Shown here piece after piece: positions 29,664 through 37,680 of a DNA stretch of 47,220 nt (positions are counted from its first letter, which is position 1; every line of letters begins with the position of its first letter). The notes below the pieces were generated by a model that did no database searches, was not told where the DNA came from, and saw nothing but the letters and a program-made list of their open reading frames with translations. Source of the stretch: a virus. The stretch lies in IMG/VR virus record IMGVR_UViG_3300017917_000963, positions 1 to 47,220 of that record; one strand, written 5' to 3'. Made by a program: the position numbers and the translations under genes.

Positions 29664-31908
29664 TATAACCCTCTTCGTTTACAATCGGAGTTGGTTTGGG
29701 CTCCTCTATAGCAAACACCACAGATTCGCCGTCTAGATCTGCATGCAATGAGCAATCACTCAATCGATCAAATAAAATACGTTTACTCAACGGTACACGA
29801 ATTAACTCGTCAATTTTACGTGCCAAAGGTCTTGCACCCATTTTAGGATCATAGCCCTTTTCTGCCAATTGATCAATCACTGCTTCGCTAAGAGTTAAGC
29901 GGATGTTTTTAGCAGTTAAACTGTCCTGCAATTCATCTACAAATTTAATCACAATCTTTTTAATGGCCAACTGATCTAGTTTGTTAAACTTACACACTTG
30001 ATCAATACGGTTACGTAACTCGGGTTTGAAAAATTCTTTCATGGCCCGGTCTTCACTACCGGTCTTTTCCAAACTTTGTCCAAAGCCGATATTATTAGCT
30101 TCATTATCACGAGCACCCAAGTTTGATGTCATGATAATAATGCAATTCTTTAAATTAACAGTTTTGCCATTGGCTGATGTCAAGCGTCCTTCATCCAGCA
30201 TTTGTAGCATGATATTGATAACATCCGGGTGTGCTTTTTCAATTTCGTCAAAAAGAACGATAGAGAATGGATTTTTACTGATATCCGAAATTAATTTACC
30301 GCCGCCCACGTTGCCATCTTCAAAGCCCACATATCCCGGAGGAGCACCAATTAAACTCGATACAGTGTGTTTTTCTTGATATTCACTCATATCGTACTTG
30401 AGCAACTGCATGTCCAAGTTAGTAGATAGCAATTTAGCTAACTCTGTTTTGCCTGTGCCTGTTGGTCCTAGGAATAAAAAGCTGGCAATGGGTTTCTTTT
30501 CGTTGCCAATGCCCGAGAAATTAATATACACACGTTCAAGCACAGCATCCACTGCGGCATCTTGCCCGTATAATTTCTGTTTGATATTTGATTCTAAATC
30601 CACAATTTTAGCACTGCGTTCATTTTGTAATCGATCTAGAGGAATATTGGCTACACGACTCAATTGAGACATAATCATTTCTCGAGTAATGGTTACATTA
30701 CCTTGATCTTTTACACGCTCACGGGCACAAGCACCGTCAATTAAATCAATTGATTTATCAGGATTTTTACGGTCATGAATATAGCGACGGCTCAATTCCA
30801 CAGCTGCTGTCATAGCTTCTGTGTCAATCATGACATTGTGAAATTGTTCTAGTCGTGGACTTAACCCAATGAGAATTTGCTCAGTAACTGCATCTGTGGG
30901 CTCATCTACACCTACTCTATGAAAACGACGCATCAGTGCGCGGTCTTTTTCAAATGACTCGTAAAATTCTTCCCATGTTGTTGATGCTATTACTTTTAAA
31001 CTTCCTTTGGTAATAGCAGGCTTTAGCATGTTAGCAAAGTCTAGTGTGGAATTATTACCAGCACCAGCACCTTTCATTGTGTGTGCTTCATCAATAAACA
31101 AAATACAATTGCCTTTGGCTTCTAGTGCTCCAATTACCTGCTTGAATTTTTCTTCAAATTCACCTCGGTATTTTGATCCTGCTAACAATGATCCAATTTC
31201 AAGCCCCCAAACTTCGTGACCTTTTAAGAATTCTGGCACACGTCCTGCTTGAATTTCTTGTGCCAATCCATCTACAATAGCTGTTTTGCCCACGCCAGGA
31301 TCTCCAACCATTAACACGTTGGCTTTGAATCGGCGGGCTAGCACAGTGATCATTTCGCTTAGTTCATTGCTACGACCGATCATGGGTTCTAATTTGTTTT
31401 CCTGAGCCAAACGAGTAATATTGGTACAATGTTCTTCTAGAACTTCTGTGGCCTGTTGCGTGTTTAGTTTGACATCACTTTGATTGTAGTTCTTGCTGTA
31501 GAATTCTACAAATTCGGCTTTCTTTACGCCATACTTCAACAAGAAATAATGTGCATGGCTGTTGGTTTCTGACATCATGGCCAAATAAAGATCCACGGTG
31601 GTCACTGATCTGCGTCCTGTAAACAAGACTTGCGTCAAGGCGCGATTAAAACAACGTTCAAGAGCATTGGTCTTTTTGGGTTGAATATCACCCGGTTTAA
31701 CCAAGTTAACCAAGCTGTCCAAATAAGCATCCAGTTCTGCTTCAAACATTGCAACATCTGTGCCGTATTTTTCTAGTACCTTGCGAAATGCAATGTGTCG
31801 AATCATAGACAACAATACATGTTCTGTTAGCACATATTCATGCTGTTTGGTACGAGCAATTTTAACTGCTTCGTCAACAATTTGTTCAATTTCAGGATTG
31901 TTTTGCAT
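29632..31908 (-). CDS. clpA: ClpA-like AAA+ unfoldase with ClpP-docking-type loop
   Basis: The 758 residues equal the size of E. coli ClpA. An N-terminal Clp repeat domain (1-140) is followed by AAA-1 with Walker A GDPGVGKT (202-209) and Walker B FIDEAH (271-276), and AAA-2 with GPTGTGKT (481-488) and LFDEIE (552-557). There is no ClpB-type middle coiled coil. An IGF tripeptide at 607-609 (NNIGFGQ) occupies the position of the IGL/IGF loop by which ClpA and ClpX dock to ClpP, so the protein may recruit host ClpP. No clpP gene is in the window. A sigma70-type promoter lies just upstream, suggesting early expression and a role in degrading or remodelling host proteins. Confidence 0.85.
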   Translation of the reverse strand: MQNNPEIEQIVDEAVKIARTKQHEYVLTEHVLLSMIRHIAFRKVLEKYGTDVAMFEAELDAYLDSLVNLVKPGDIQPKKTNALERCFNRALTQVLFTGRRSVTTVDLYLAMMSETNSHAHYFLLKYGVKKAEFVEFYSKNYNQSDVKLNTQQATEVLEEHCTNITRLAQENKLEPMIGRSNELSEMITVLARRFKANVLMVGDPGVGKTAIVDGLAQEIQAGRVPEFLKGHEVWGLEIGSLLAGSKYRGEFEEKFKQVIGALEAKGNCILFIDEAHTMKGAGAGNNSTLDFANMLKPAITKGSLKVIASTTWEEFYESFEKDRALMRRFHRVGVDEPTDAVTEQILIGLSPRLEQFHNVMIDTEAMTAAVELSRRYIHDRKNPDKSIDLIDGACARERVKDQGNVTITREMIMSQLSRVANIPLDRLQNERSAKIVDLESNIKQKLYGQDAAVDAVLERVYINFSGIGNEKKPIASFLFLGPTGTGKTELAKLLSTNLDMQLLKYDMSEYQEKHTVSSLIGAPPGYVGFEDGNVGGGKLISDISKNPFSIVLFDEIEKAHPDVINIMLQMLDEGRLTSANGKTVNLKNCIIIMTSNLGARDNEANNIGFGQSLEKTGSEDRAMKEFFKPELRNRIDQVCKFNKLDQLAIKKIVIKFVDELQDSLTAKNIRLTLSEAVIDQLAEKGYDPKMGARPLARKIDELIRVPLSKRILFDRLSDCSLHADLDGESVVFAIEEPKPTPIVNEEGYIVLDHPSSDL

Positions 31909-31939
31909 ACGGCCCTTTGTTGTTATTAATGTATATATT

Positions 31940-31969
31940 ATTATACACTGGTATTTCGTTATAATGCAA
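31940..31969 (-). promoter_or_regulatory. Sigma70-type promoter for clpA
   Basis: TTGCAT (31964-31969) and a perfect TATAAT (31940-31945) on the minus strand are 18 bp apart. The ATG follows about 32 bases after the -10 box. Confidence 0.6.
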
Positions 31970-31971
31970 TC

Positions 31972-32763
31972 TTATTGGCTATGTTTGGCTCGAATATGAT
32001 CCAATAATTCTTGGTCAATCTTTTCGGGCAAACGGCCTTGTATTTTAATCAAGATATCGCCTTGTTGTCCAGATCTGTGGCGAAGCCCACGTCCTCTCAA
32101 TCGCAAGGTAGTACCGGGTTGACACATAGGAGGAATAGTAAATAGGATTTCTGTGCCCAATAAATCTTTAATTCTAGCATCTGTTCCTAGAATTAAATCC
32201 CACACTGTGGCAGTGTGTTCTGTGGTCAAATTAAGACCCGTTCTGTACCACCGTGGATCAGGGTGTATTCTAAAAGTAACAATCAAGTCCAAGCCGCCTG
32301 GTGCCAGTCCTGGATATTGTACGGAGTCGCCATCGTCTATGCCCAAAGGAATTTCAATGTCTACAGCCTGTGTACCTGTGGGTGTTCCCACAGATATGGT
32401 CCTACGTCCGCCTTGTGCTACATCACGTAGTTGTATCCATAGGCTCATTCTAGCCGATTGTGGCCTACGCTGATTCCCTTGCCCAAAACGTGCACCAAAG
32501 ATGTCAAATATAGTGTCAAAGTCAAAGCCGTGCATGCCCGGACCATGTTGTCCAAATGAGCCAAAGTTAGGAGCAGGATTATCGTATTGTGCTCGTTTTC
32601 CTGGGTCACTTAATGTTCTATAGGCTTCTTCAATTTCTTGGAATTTTTTAACATCTCCGCCTTTGTCGGGGTGATGCTGACTTGCGAGCTTTCTATAGGC
32701 ACGTTTGATTTCGTCTGCTGTAGCTGAGGTTTTTACACCTAGAATTTCGTAATAGTTTTTCAT
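31972..32763 (-). CDS. dnaJ: DnaJ/CbpA-like co-chaperone
   Basis: The ATG at 32761-32763 ([10 protein letters not shown]) is chosen over an upstream in-frame start that would overlap the promoter. The J domain (1-66) has the HPD motif at 31-33. A Gly/Phe-rich region follows ([16 protein letters not shown]), then the two C-terminal substrate-binding domains. There is no CxxCxGxG zinc finger, so the 263-aa protein is of the CbpA (class B) type. It would stimulate the ATPase of host DnaK and may steer folding or feed the neighbouring ClpA-like unfoldase. It has its own consensus sigma70 promoter. Confidence 0.85.
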   Translation of the reverse strand: MKNYYEILGVKTSATADEIKRAYRKLASQHHPDKGGDVKKFQEIEEAYRTLSDPGKRAQYDNPAPNFGSFGQHGPGMHGFDFDTIFDIFGARFGQGNQRRPQSARMSLWIQLRDVAQGGRRTISVGTPTGTQAVDIEIPLGIDDGDSVQYPGLAPGGLDLIVTFRIHPDPRWYRTGLNLTTEHTATVWDLILGTDARIKDLLGTEILFTIPPMCQPGTTLRLRGRGLRHRSGQQGDILIKIQGRLPEKIDQELLDHIRAKHSQ

Positions 32764-32770
32764 CAAATAA

Positions 32771-32803
32771 AAAAGACAGTATCTTTTAATTATACTGTCT
32801 TTT
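32771..32803 (-). terminator. Inverted repeat, probable pstS terminator overlapping the dnaJ promoter
   Basis: An 11-bp perfect stem (32771-32781 with 32793-32803) with an 11-base loop is followed on the minus strand by a T-run, so it can terminate transcripts from pstS. The -10 box of the dnaJ promoter lies in the loop and stem, so it could equally act as an operator. Confidence 0.6.
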
Positions 32804-32817
32804 GTGGTGCCTGTCAA
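32789..32817 (-). promoter_or_regulatory. Consensus sigma70 promoter for dnaJ
   Basis: A perfect TTGACA (32812-32817) and perfect TATAAT (32789-32794) are separated by 17 bp on the minus strand. Its -10 box is embedded in the inverted repeat at 32771-32803. Confidence 0.85.
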
Positions 32818-32862
32818 TAATACTGGTTACGAGTTCCAGTTACACTCTATTGATGTGTACGA

Positions 32863-33867
32863 TTATTTGATTTGAGTCCAAACACGTTCGCGAATTTGTC
32901 GTGTTAATGCGTCAGGCAAAGGAACATAGTCTAGATCTGCAGCAGATTGACGTCCGTTTTTAAATGCCCAATCAAAAAACTTCAATGCTTCTTGACTTTG
33001 TTGTTTGTTGGCAGGATCTCGATACATGAGAATAAAGCTGGCCGTGGTCACTGGCCATACAGCATCACCACGCTGATCCACAATGCTTAGACCCATGCCC
33101 GGTACTGAAAACCAATCAGCACCAGCTGCCGCAGCAGAAAATGTGGCATCGTCAGGATGAACCCACTTGCCTGACTTGTTTTGTAATTGTAGGTATGTCA
33201 GTTTGTTCTTTTTGACATAGGCATATTCTACATAGCCAATTGAACCTTTGACCCGGTTTACATTGGCAGCAACGCCTTCGTTGCCCTTGCCACCCATAGC
33301 AGTGGCCGGTAACCATTTCACAGCAGGGCCTCGACCCACGCGATCTTCCCACTCCTTTGACACGGTACTCAAATAGTCTGTCCAGTTAAATGTTGTGCCA
33401 GAGCCGTCAGCACGATGAACTACAGTTATTAGTTGATCTGGCAATTTTTTACCTGGGTTCAACGCTTGTAATTTAGGATCATTCCACTTTTTAATATTGC
33501 CCAAGAACACGTCGGCCATTACAGCACCAGTGATGCGTAGTTCTCCGGGCTTGAATCCGTCTAGGTTAACAATAGGCACTGTGCCACCAATGATTGCAGG
33601 AAATTGTACCAGCCCATCCTTGGCAAGGTCTTCGCCTTTGAGTGGAGCATCTGTGGCGCCAAATGTAACTGTTCGAGCTTTGATTTGACGAATACCGCCG
33701 GAGCTTCCTATGCTTTGATAGTTAAGACCAATGCCTGAAGCTCGTTTATAATCTTCTGCCCACTTGGCATAGATTGGGTAAGGGAATGTTGCACCAGCAG
33801 CAGTGATGTCTGCGGCCTGTACACCCACGGCCACTGTGGCCAACAATGCGACTAAAAATTTTTTCAT
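32863..33867 (-). CDS. pstS: Phosphate ABC transporter periplasmic binding protein PstS
   Basis: ATG at 33865-33867 follows AAAGGAA and gives a clean signal peptide, MKKFLVALLATVAVGVQA, before ADITAAGATFPYPIYAKWAE, the family's N-terminal signature. Phosphate-binding segments IGSSGGIRQI, FGATDAPL and the HRADGSGTTFNWTDYL loop are intact; length is 334 aa, normal for the family. In the periplasm it would feed phosphate to the host PstCAB importer. Cyanophages carry host-type pstS for the same purpose. A Pho-box-like element lies upstream, so expression may follow host phosphate starvation. The sequence looks proteobacterial, which is the best host clue in the window. Confidence 0.93.
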   Translation of the reverse strand: MKKFLVALLATVAVGVQAADITAAGATFPYPIYAKWAEDYKRASGIGLNYQSIGSSGGIRQIKARTVTFGATDAPLKGEDLAKDGLVQFPAIIGGTVPIVNLDGFKPGELRITGAVMADVFLGNIKKWNDPKLQALNPGKKLPDQLITVVHRADGSGTTFNWTDYLSTVSKEWEDRVGRGPAVKWLPATAMGGKGNEGVAANVNRVKGSIGYVEYAYVKKNKLTYLQLQNKSGKWVHPDDATFSAAAAGADWFSVPGMGLSIVDQRGDAVWPVTTASFILMYRDPANKQQSQEALKFFDWAFKNGRQSAADLDYVPLPDALTRQIRERVWTQIK

Positions 33868-33906
33868 TGAATTTCCTTTGTAAGATATGTGCATCAGCAC
33901 AAAATT

Positions 33907-33940
33907 ATTTAAGGATAATCATGTTACAATTTTGTTACAA
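33907..33940 (-). promoter_or_regulatory. Pho-box-like promoter of pstS
   Basis: On the minus strand two TTGTAAC heptamers (33934-33940 and 33923-33929) are separated by AAAA, giving the 11-bp repeat of PhoB boxes. Ten bases further on is TTAAAT (33907-33912), the place of the -10 box in PhoB-activated promoters. The heptamer differs from the E. coli CTGTCAT consensus. Confidence 0.6.
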
Positions 33941-33944
33941 TTAA

Positions 33945-33970
33945 CAAAAAAGCACTCCAAGGAGTGCTTT
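33945..33970 (-). terminator. Intrinsic terminator at the end of the lysis cassette
   Basis: A ten-bp stem AAAGCACTCC/GGAGTGCTTT with a two-base loop is followed on the minus strand by a T-run (TTTTTTGTT). It ends the endolysin-to-secreted-protein transcript just before the pstS promoter. Confidence 0.85.
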
Positions 33971-33992
33971 GATTTGCTCAAAATTATTTTGA

Positions 33993-34190
33993 TTATTTTG
34001 GTGGAACTTTTGTGCCTTCGTGTTTTTTGTGTACCTTGATTTTTTTGCACACTTGTATGGGCTTGCCATCTTTTCCCCGGACTACCTCACCTTTGGCAGT
34101 CTTTTTGTCTTTGCAAACTTCTTTGATTTCTGGCGCAGCAAAGCTCATACTACTGAATGCTATTAATACTGTTGCGATTATGTGTTTCAT
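33993..34190 (-). CDS. Small secreted Lys-rich protein (65 aa)
   Basis: The start at ATG 34188-34190 gives a signal peptide MKHIIATVLIAFSSMSFA followed by a mature 47-residue peptide with two Cys (EVCKDKK and IQVCKKI) and many Lys. A longer upstream frame is only a shadow of the holin gene. The two Cys could form a disulfide in the periplasm. It follows the holin gene by one base, so it may be a lysis accessory such as an o-spanin analogue or envelope-binding peptide; there is no lipobox, which argues against a classical Rz1. Confidence 0.6.
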   Translation of the reverse strand: MKHIIATVLIAFSSMSFAAPEIKEVCKDKKTAKGEVVRGKDGKPIQVCKKIKVHKKHEGTKVPPK

Positions 34191-34191
34191 A

Positions 34192-34680
34192 TTATAACTC
34201 CGGATGTGGTGGTTGAACCGGGGCTGGCTTGCCGCCAAACGTCGGTGTTGGTGCCGATGAAGCAAATGCTGGTGTTGTTGCTCCAAAGCTAGGAGCTGGT
34301 GCAGTTGCAGGCACTGGGTTCTGTGGTGCACTAAAACTTGGCTTGGGTATACCAAGTGTGTCACTGGCCAATGGACCGCCTGCAGCCCCCGCTAGTTTTT
34401 CTTGTCCTCGACTCCATGCTGTAATACCTAGCACAGCACCCATGGCCATGTGGAACAATCCAGCACCTTGTAGTGTAAGGGGTTGCCACTGACGGAATGC
34501 GTCATTGGCAGCAGATGTTTCCCAAAACTGCACAATGGCCCATAATATAGGGGCTGCAATAAAGTCAAACACGCACACGCACATGTACATGATGGCCATC
34601 ATTGGGCGCCATTTTTTAGTCATCCAATCTTCTACTTCTTTTTCTGCTTTAGTTGGCTTTTTGTTTTTGTCTTCTGCCAT
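34192..34680 (-). CDS. Holin, 3-TM gene-transfer-agent type
   Basis: The N-terminal segment KKWRPMMAIMYMCVCVFDF followed by IAAPILWAI is the signature of the 3-TM holin family (WRPxxxW...FDF...P). Hydrophobic segments lie at about 27-55 and 72-92. The C-terminal 70 residues are a Pro/Ala/Ser-rich tail (SFGATTPAFASSAPTPTFGG) that would be cytoplasmic. Holins make inner-membrane holes that release endolysin at the lysis time. AGGAG precedes the ATG. Spanin-like and endolysin genes are directly upstream on the same transcript. Confidence 0.75.
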   Translation of the reverse strand: MAEDKNKKPTKAEKEVEDWMTKKWRPMMAIMYMCVCVFDFIAAPILWAIVQFWETSAANDAFRQWQPLTLQGAGLFHMAMGAVLGITAWSRGQEKLAGAAGGPLASDTLGIPKPSFSAPQNPVPATAPAPSFGATTPAFASSAPTPTFGGKPAPVQPPHPEL

Positions 34681-34695
34681 TTTGTGCTCCTTTTA

Positions 34696-35307
34696 TTATT
34701 TTGTTAACGCATCAAATATTTTTTGTTGCGTGCGATACCATTCTTGCCATCCACGTAGCTTTTCAGCAGTTTCATTGCAAGTGCCGTAATTGTCCACTAC
34801 TGTTTCGAGGAGCTCACTGGCTTTAACGGTTGAGGGGGTTCCATCAGTTGACTCGGTACCTCGGGCCACTTGACCACGACTGGCACTGTCGTGCAAGCTG
34901 ACAGCACTGCGAGGCAAAGTACACTGGCTATCAATTTGACGCCCGGCAACTTCGCGAATAATTGTTTTATTTGCATTTTTTGCTTTCCTTAATTCTATAA
35001 TGTGTTCTTGCGTTTTCTTTTCCAGTGCGGCGTTGGCATCCTTTGATTGTTGTTCGGCTATAGCCACACGTGCTTTTAAATCAGCTATGGCTGAACGATA
35101 ACTTAACTGTCCGCCAAAATATGCGCCTACAACCAAAGCCACAATGGCAATTAATTCTGCTGGCAATTTGTATCTGCCCATCAAAGGAATTATAGTTATT
35201 AGTTTGCTGGCAATGTACAACAACACTCCGGCAGCAAACAGCAGGTATGTAATCCAGGTAAAGATATTGTCTGGAATTAACTGTAGTACCCACTGTATTT
35301 GCCACAT
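34696..35307 (-). CDS. Rz-like i-spanin candidate (203 aa)
   Basis: ATG at 35305-35307 follows GGAG by seven bases and is preferred over a TTG four codons upstream. The protein has two N-terminal hydrophobic segments (about 11-35 and 51-68), a long charged coiled coil (about 72-120, KARVAIAEQQSKDANAALEK) and a C-terminal Cys-containing part with CTLPRSAVSLHDSA, a sequence type seen in Rz-like proteins. i-Spanins span the periplasm and, with an outer-membrane lipoprotein, fuse the two membranes at lysis. No embedded lipoprotein frame was found. It starts one base after the endolysin stop. Confidence 0.6.
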   Translation of the reverse strand: MWQIQWVLQLIPDNIFTWITYLLFAAGVLLYIASKLITIIPLMGRYKLPAELIAIVALVVGAYFGGQLSYRSAIADLKARVAIAEQQSKDANAALEKKTQEHIIELRKAKNANKTIIREVAGRQIDSQCTLPRSAVSLHDSASRGQVARGTESTDGTPSTVKASELLETVVDNYGTCNETAEKLRGWQEWYRTQQKIFDALTK

Positions 35308-35308
35308 A

Positions 35309-35923
35309 TCAAGCTCCAAATACGTGTTTAGCGTGCTCGTAGTGCTTTTCGCGATCAGCTAAACCAATATAACCACCGTTGATACGCTTGGTCATGGTTT
35401 TAATATCATCTGAATCTGCGTACTGATTTAGGTTGTTGGTTTCCCAGAACCAGCAAGCACTTTGCACAGCACCCTCAAAGGTCTGTAGGTACTCGCTTAC
35501 TTCCTCTGGAGTGGATTCAATTGAATCTGCGAAAGCTTCGTAGTTGGCACGTCCGGTAAGCTGGATAAGGCCTCGGCCACAATACCTAAACCCGTCTCCT
35601 GTTTCTTCGGGGCCATTGCCCATGCGGCCACCATAAATTCTATTGGCAATTTTTTCTGGTTTCTTTTCATATTGTTTTGCTAGTTCATCTGTAGGGAAAT
35701 ACTTGGAAAACAACTTGCGTAGGGTTTCCCAACGATAATTTAAATTTTCTGTTAAAAAGCGGAAGTTTCCGGATTCATGTGCGCATTGTGCTACAAAAGC
35801 GGCTACACGCTGTGGTGTGTCAATACCGTAGTCTGGTAGTATAGCATTTAACGCATTGCACCATTGTTCCAAATAAGGATTGTTGCCAATGCATGATCGT
35901 AGTTGCTCTTGAGTAATTTCCAT
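35309..35923 (-). CDS. Endolysin, glycoside hydrolase family 19-like (204 aa)
   Basis: GH19 signatures are clear: CAHESGNFRFLTENLNY with catalytic Glu50, RYCGRGLIQLTGRANYEAF and KRINGGYIGLADR. Many phages use this chitinase/lysozyme fold to cut the glycan strands of peptidoglycan. No signal peptide is present, so release depends on the holin encoded downstream. A CTAAATAG late element lies about 23 bases upstream and a GGACTA stretch lies near the start. It opens the lysis transcript, which ends at the terminator near 33.95 kb. Confidence 0.85.
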   Translation of the reverse strand: MEITQEQLRSCIGNNPYLEQWCNALNAILPDYGIDTPQRVAAFVAQCAHESGNFRFLTENLNYRWETLRKLFSKYFPTDELAKQYEKKPEKIANRIYGGRMGNGPEETGDGFRYCGRGLIQLTGRANYEAFADSIESTPEEVSEYLQTFEGAVQSACWFWETNNLNQYADSDDIKTMTKRINGGYIGLADREKHYEHAKHVFGA

Positions 35924-35945
35924 AGAAGTAGTCCTTTAACTACTA

Positions 35946-35953
35946 CTATTTAG
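35946..35953 (-). promoter_or_regulatory. Late promoter motif CTAAATAG for the lysis cassette
   Basis: The motif lies 22 bases before the endolysin ATG, leaving room for an AAAGGA-type ribosome binding site. Confidence 0.5.
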
Positions 35954-35959
35954 TTTAGC

Positions 35960-36649
35960 TCAAAACTTAAGCCAGCTCGTGTCTGCCCAAGTTGGCCCAT
36001 ACGGATTGAATTTTTTACAAATACGTTCGTACAACAATCTATCATTGTGCAAATACCAATTTAGCCAGTCTGGTGCTGGTTCAGTTTCGTATAACTCTTT
36101 GAGTTTGCGTTCTATGGCTTTTTTCTCTGGTGTACTAGCGTGTGTTCGACTCTGGTCCCAGTGGTTTACAAAACTGTTTATACCTGCACAGTCACGCATC
36201 AACTGCTCGGTGAATTTAATTACCTGCTCGTGACTGTAACCGCTAATGGGTATCCAATCAATATGATAACATAAATTTCCAAATGTGTCATGATAACTGC
36301 TAGTGTGCTGATCAAACACCGGAGCAAATTTTATAAAATTCTGAAATTTTTCATTTTGGTTGAATAAATCCTCTAGACCCTGCATTGAAATAAATTCTGC
36401 CAGGCCTTTGTGACGTCGTTCTATAGGATCAAGTATGTGCCCAAATACATGTTGACGTTGCCAGTCAATATCTATCCAGCTTATTTCCGACCATTTCCAT
36501 TTGTTTAAAAAACTTTCATAAAAAAAGCTACTGGCACATTTTAAATTACGCACATAAACCAATGGCCCACATGTGGCAGCCATTATAGAATGGCGGTGTA
36601 CATACCCGGACTTGCTCAGTGAATCAGGATAATCTTGTGCAAAAAACAT
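35960..36649 (-). CDS. Sulfotransferase-like protein (229 aa)
   Basis: ATG at 36647-36649 (MFFAQDYPDS) follows the stop of the DUF2061 gene by one base; an upstream frame is a shadow of that gene. The 5'-phosphosulfate-binding motif is seen in VYVRNLKCASSFFYESFL, matching the family's KxGSTS-like loop, and the 3'-phosphate motif in LDPIERRHKGLAEFI, matching RDPxERxxSxxxxF. This suggests transfer of sulfate from PAPS to a sugar or protein. Two genes upstream is an APS kinase fusion, the enzyme that makes PAPS. Acceptor is unknown; a host surface glycan or phage virion are options. Confidence 0.6.
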   Translation of the reverse strand: MFFAQDYPDSLSKSGYVHRHSIMAATCGPLVYVRNLKCASSFFYESFLNKWKWSEISWIDIDWQRQHVFGHILDPIERRHKGLAEFISMQGLEDLFNQNEKFQNFIKFAPVFDQHTSSYHDTFGNLCYHIDWIPISGYSHEQVIKFTEQLMRDCAGINSFVNHWDQSRTHASTPEKKAIERKLKELYETEPAPDWLNWYLHNDRLLYERICKKFNPYGPTWADTSWLKF

Positions 36650-36650
36650 A

Positions 36651-36854
36651 TTATGTACGACCCCAACGAATACGATTCCACACCCTCTCGTGTAAAAAAT
36701 ATAATATAGTATTAGATACAAGTTGTACAACAGCAATTGTGCCTGCCACGGCAAAATTGCCAGCTATTATATAAGATATTAAAAAAGTAGCACCCGACCC
36801 AGTTAACCGCCAGCTTATGGTCTTAACTAAACTACGTTGAGGAGTTTCACTCAA
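36651..36854 (-). CDS. DUF2061 small membrane protein (67 aa)
   Basis: The sequence starts SLVKTISWRLTGSGATFLIS, which fits the DUF2061 signature KxxSWRxxGxxxT, and has two hydrophobic segments (about 18-38 and 40-57) ending in HERVWNRI. DUF2061 proteins are small inner-membrane proteins often linked with APS kinase and sulfate assimilation genes, which fits the neighbourhood. It overlaps the APS kinase fusion by eight bases. Molecular role is not established. Confidence 0.75.
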   Translation of the reverse strand: MSETPQRSLVKTISWRLTGSGATFLISYIIAGNFAVAGTIAVVQLVSNTILYFLHERVWNRIRWGRT

Positions 36855-37680
36855 GACCCATGCTCTTTCTTATTTTAGTAGCACTGATATCATGTATGCT
36901 GGCGTCAAATACTTCCTGTTCAATTTTATATCCTACATCGCGCCCGTAGGTGATGTTTACAATATTAGGCACAACTTGTATTTCATATTGTCCTTGATAG
37001 ACGGGGTCTAGATCTCTACGAATATAACTCTTTACTTGCTCTATAGCGAATGGGTTTGATCCTTGCCAGCCTTGACAGTCACGTATTTGTATCACAACTT
37101 GTCCTGTTTTAGCAATAGCACGTTCGAACAAAGCTCTGTGCCCAGCATGCCACGGTTGCCAACGACCCAACATCTGTACTGTTTCCTTTTGCCAGTTAAA
37201 TGTGGGTCTACGACGATTTTCTAATATATGCAAGCCAATAAATTCTGCCCACTTTTCTGCATTTTGTTCTGTGATGCGAAAATCATAAACTTCGGGCGGT
37301 ATAAATGCACGATTGGTATCTTCAAAACGTCCAGTATCAATGGTATCCATCCATACAGTCCAATCAGCTTTGAAATTGTTTCTCATTTCTACCAATGGTG
37401 CTACAAAATCACAGATCACAAAATCATCAGAGGATTTATCTGCTAATTCTCTCATTCTATGACTTTGTCTAATACGTCCTTCAGGACTGAAATCCCAATC
37501 GTTGTAACGTTTGCGTACATCATCGGCGTTGAACCAAGTCACAGTGGCTCTGCTGCCATAAAGACTTTCAGAAGGTACGTTGTAAAAATCACTGTTGTTT
37601 TCAAGATATTTTTTCAGTGCTGTAGCTAAAAATGTTTTGCCTGAGCCTGGTAGACCCATAATCAATATACGTTGTGTCAT
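36847..37680 (-). CDS. APS kinase-like domain fused to a nucleotidylyltransferase domain (277 aa)
   Basis: The N-terminal domain has a Walker A GLPGSGKT (9-16), the APS kinase pattern FNADDVRKRYNDWDFSPEGR (50-69) and a switch-like ICDFVAPLVEMRNNF. APS kinase makes PAPS from adenylylsulfate. The C-terminal domain has GRWQPWHAGH (172-181), an HxGH nucleotidylyltransferase motif, with ISATKIRKSMG near the end matching the family's ISSTxxR. The second domain is of NMNAT/cytidylyltransferase type rather than a typical ATP sulfurylase, so the first step of the sulfate pathway is uncertain. It overlaps the SGNH-like gene by four bases. Confidence 0.65.
   Translation of the reverse strand: MTQRILIMGLPGSGKTFLATALKKYLENNSDFYNVPSESLYGSRATVTWFNADDVRKRYNDWDFSPEGRIRQSHRMRELADKSSDDFVICDFVAPLVEMRNNFKADWTVWMDTIDTGRFEDTNRAFIPPEVYDFRITEQNAEKWAEFIGLHILENRRRPTFNWQKETVQMLGRWQPWHAGHRALFERAIAKTGQVVIQIRDCQGWQGSNPFAIEQVKSYIRRDLDPVYQGQYEIQVVPNIVNITYGRDVGYKIEQEVFDASIHDISATKIRKSMGLE

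Noticed and set aside
35081-35305. Embedded frame in the spanin gene as an Rz1-like o-spanin
   Set aside because: It lacks a signal peptide with lipobox and a Pro-rich body; the Cys are scattered.
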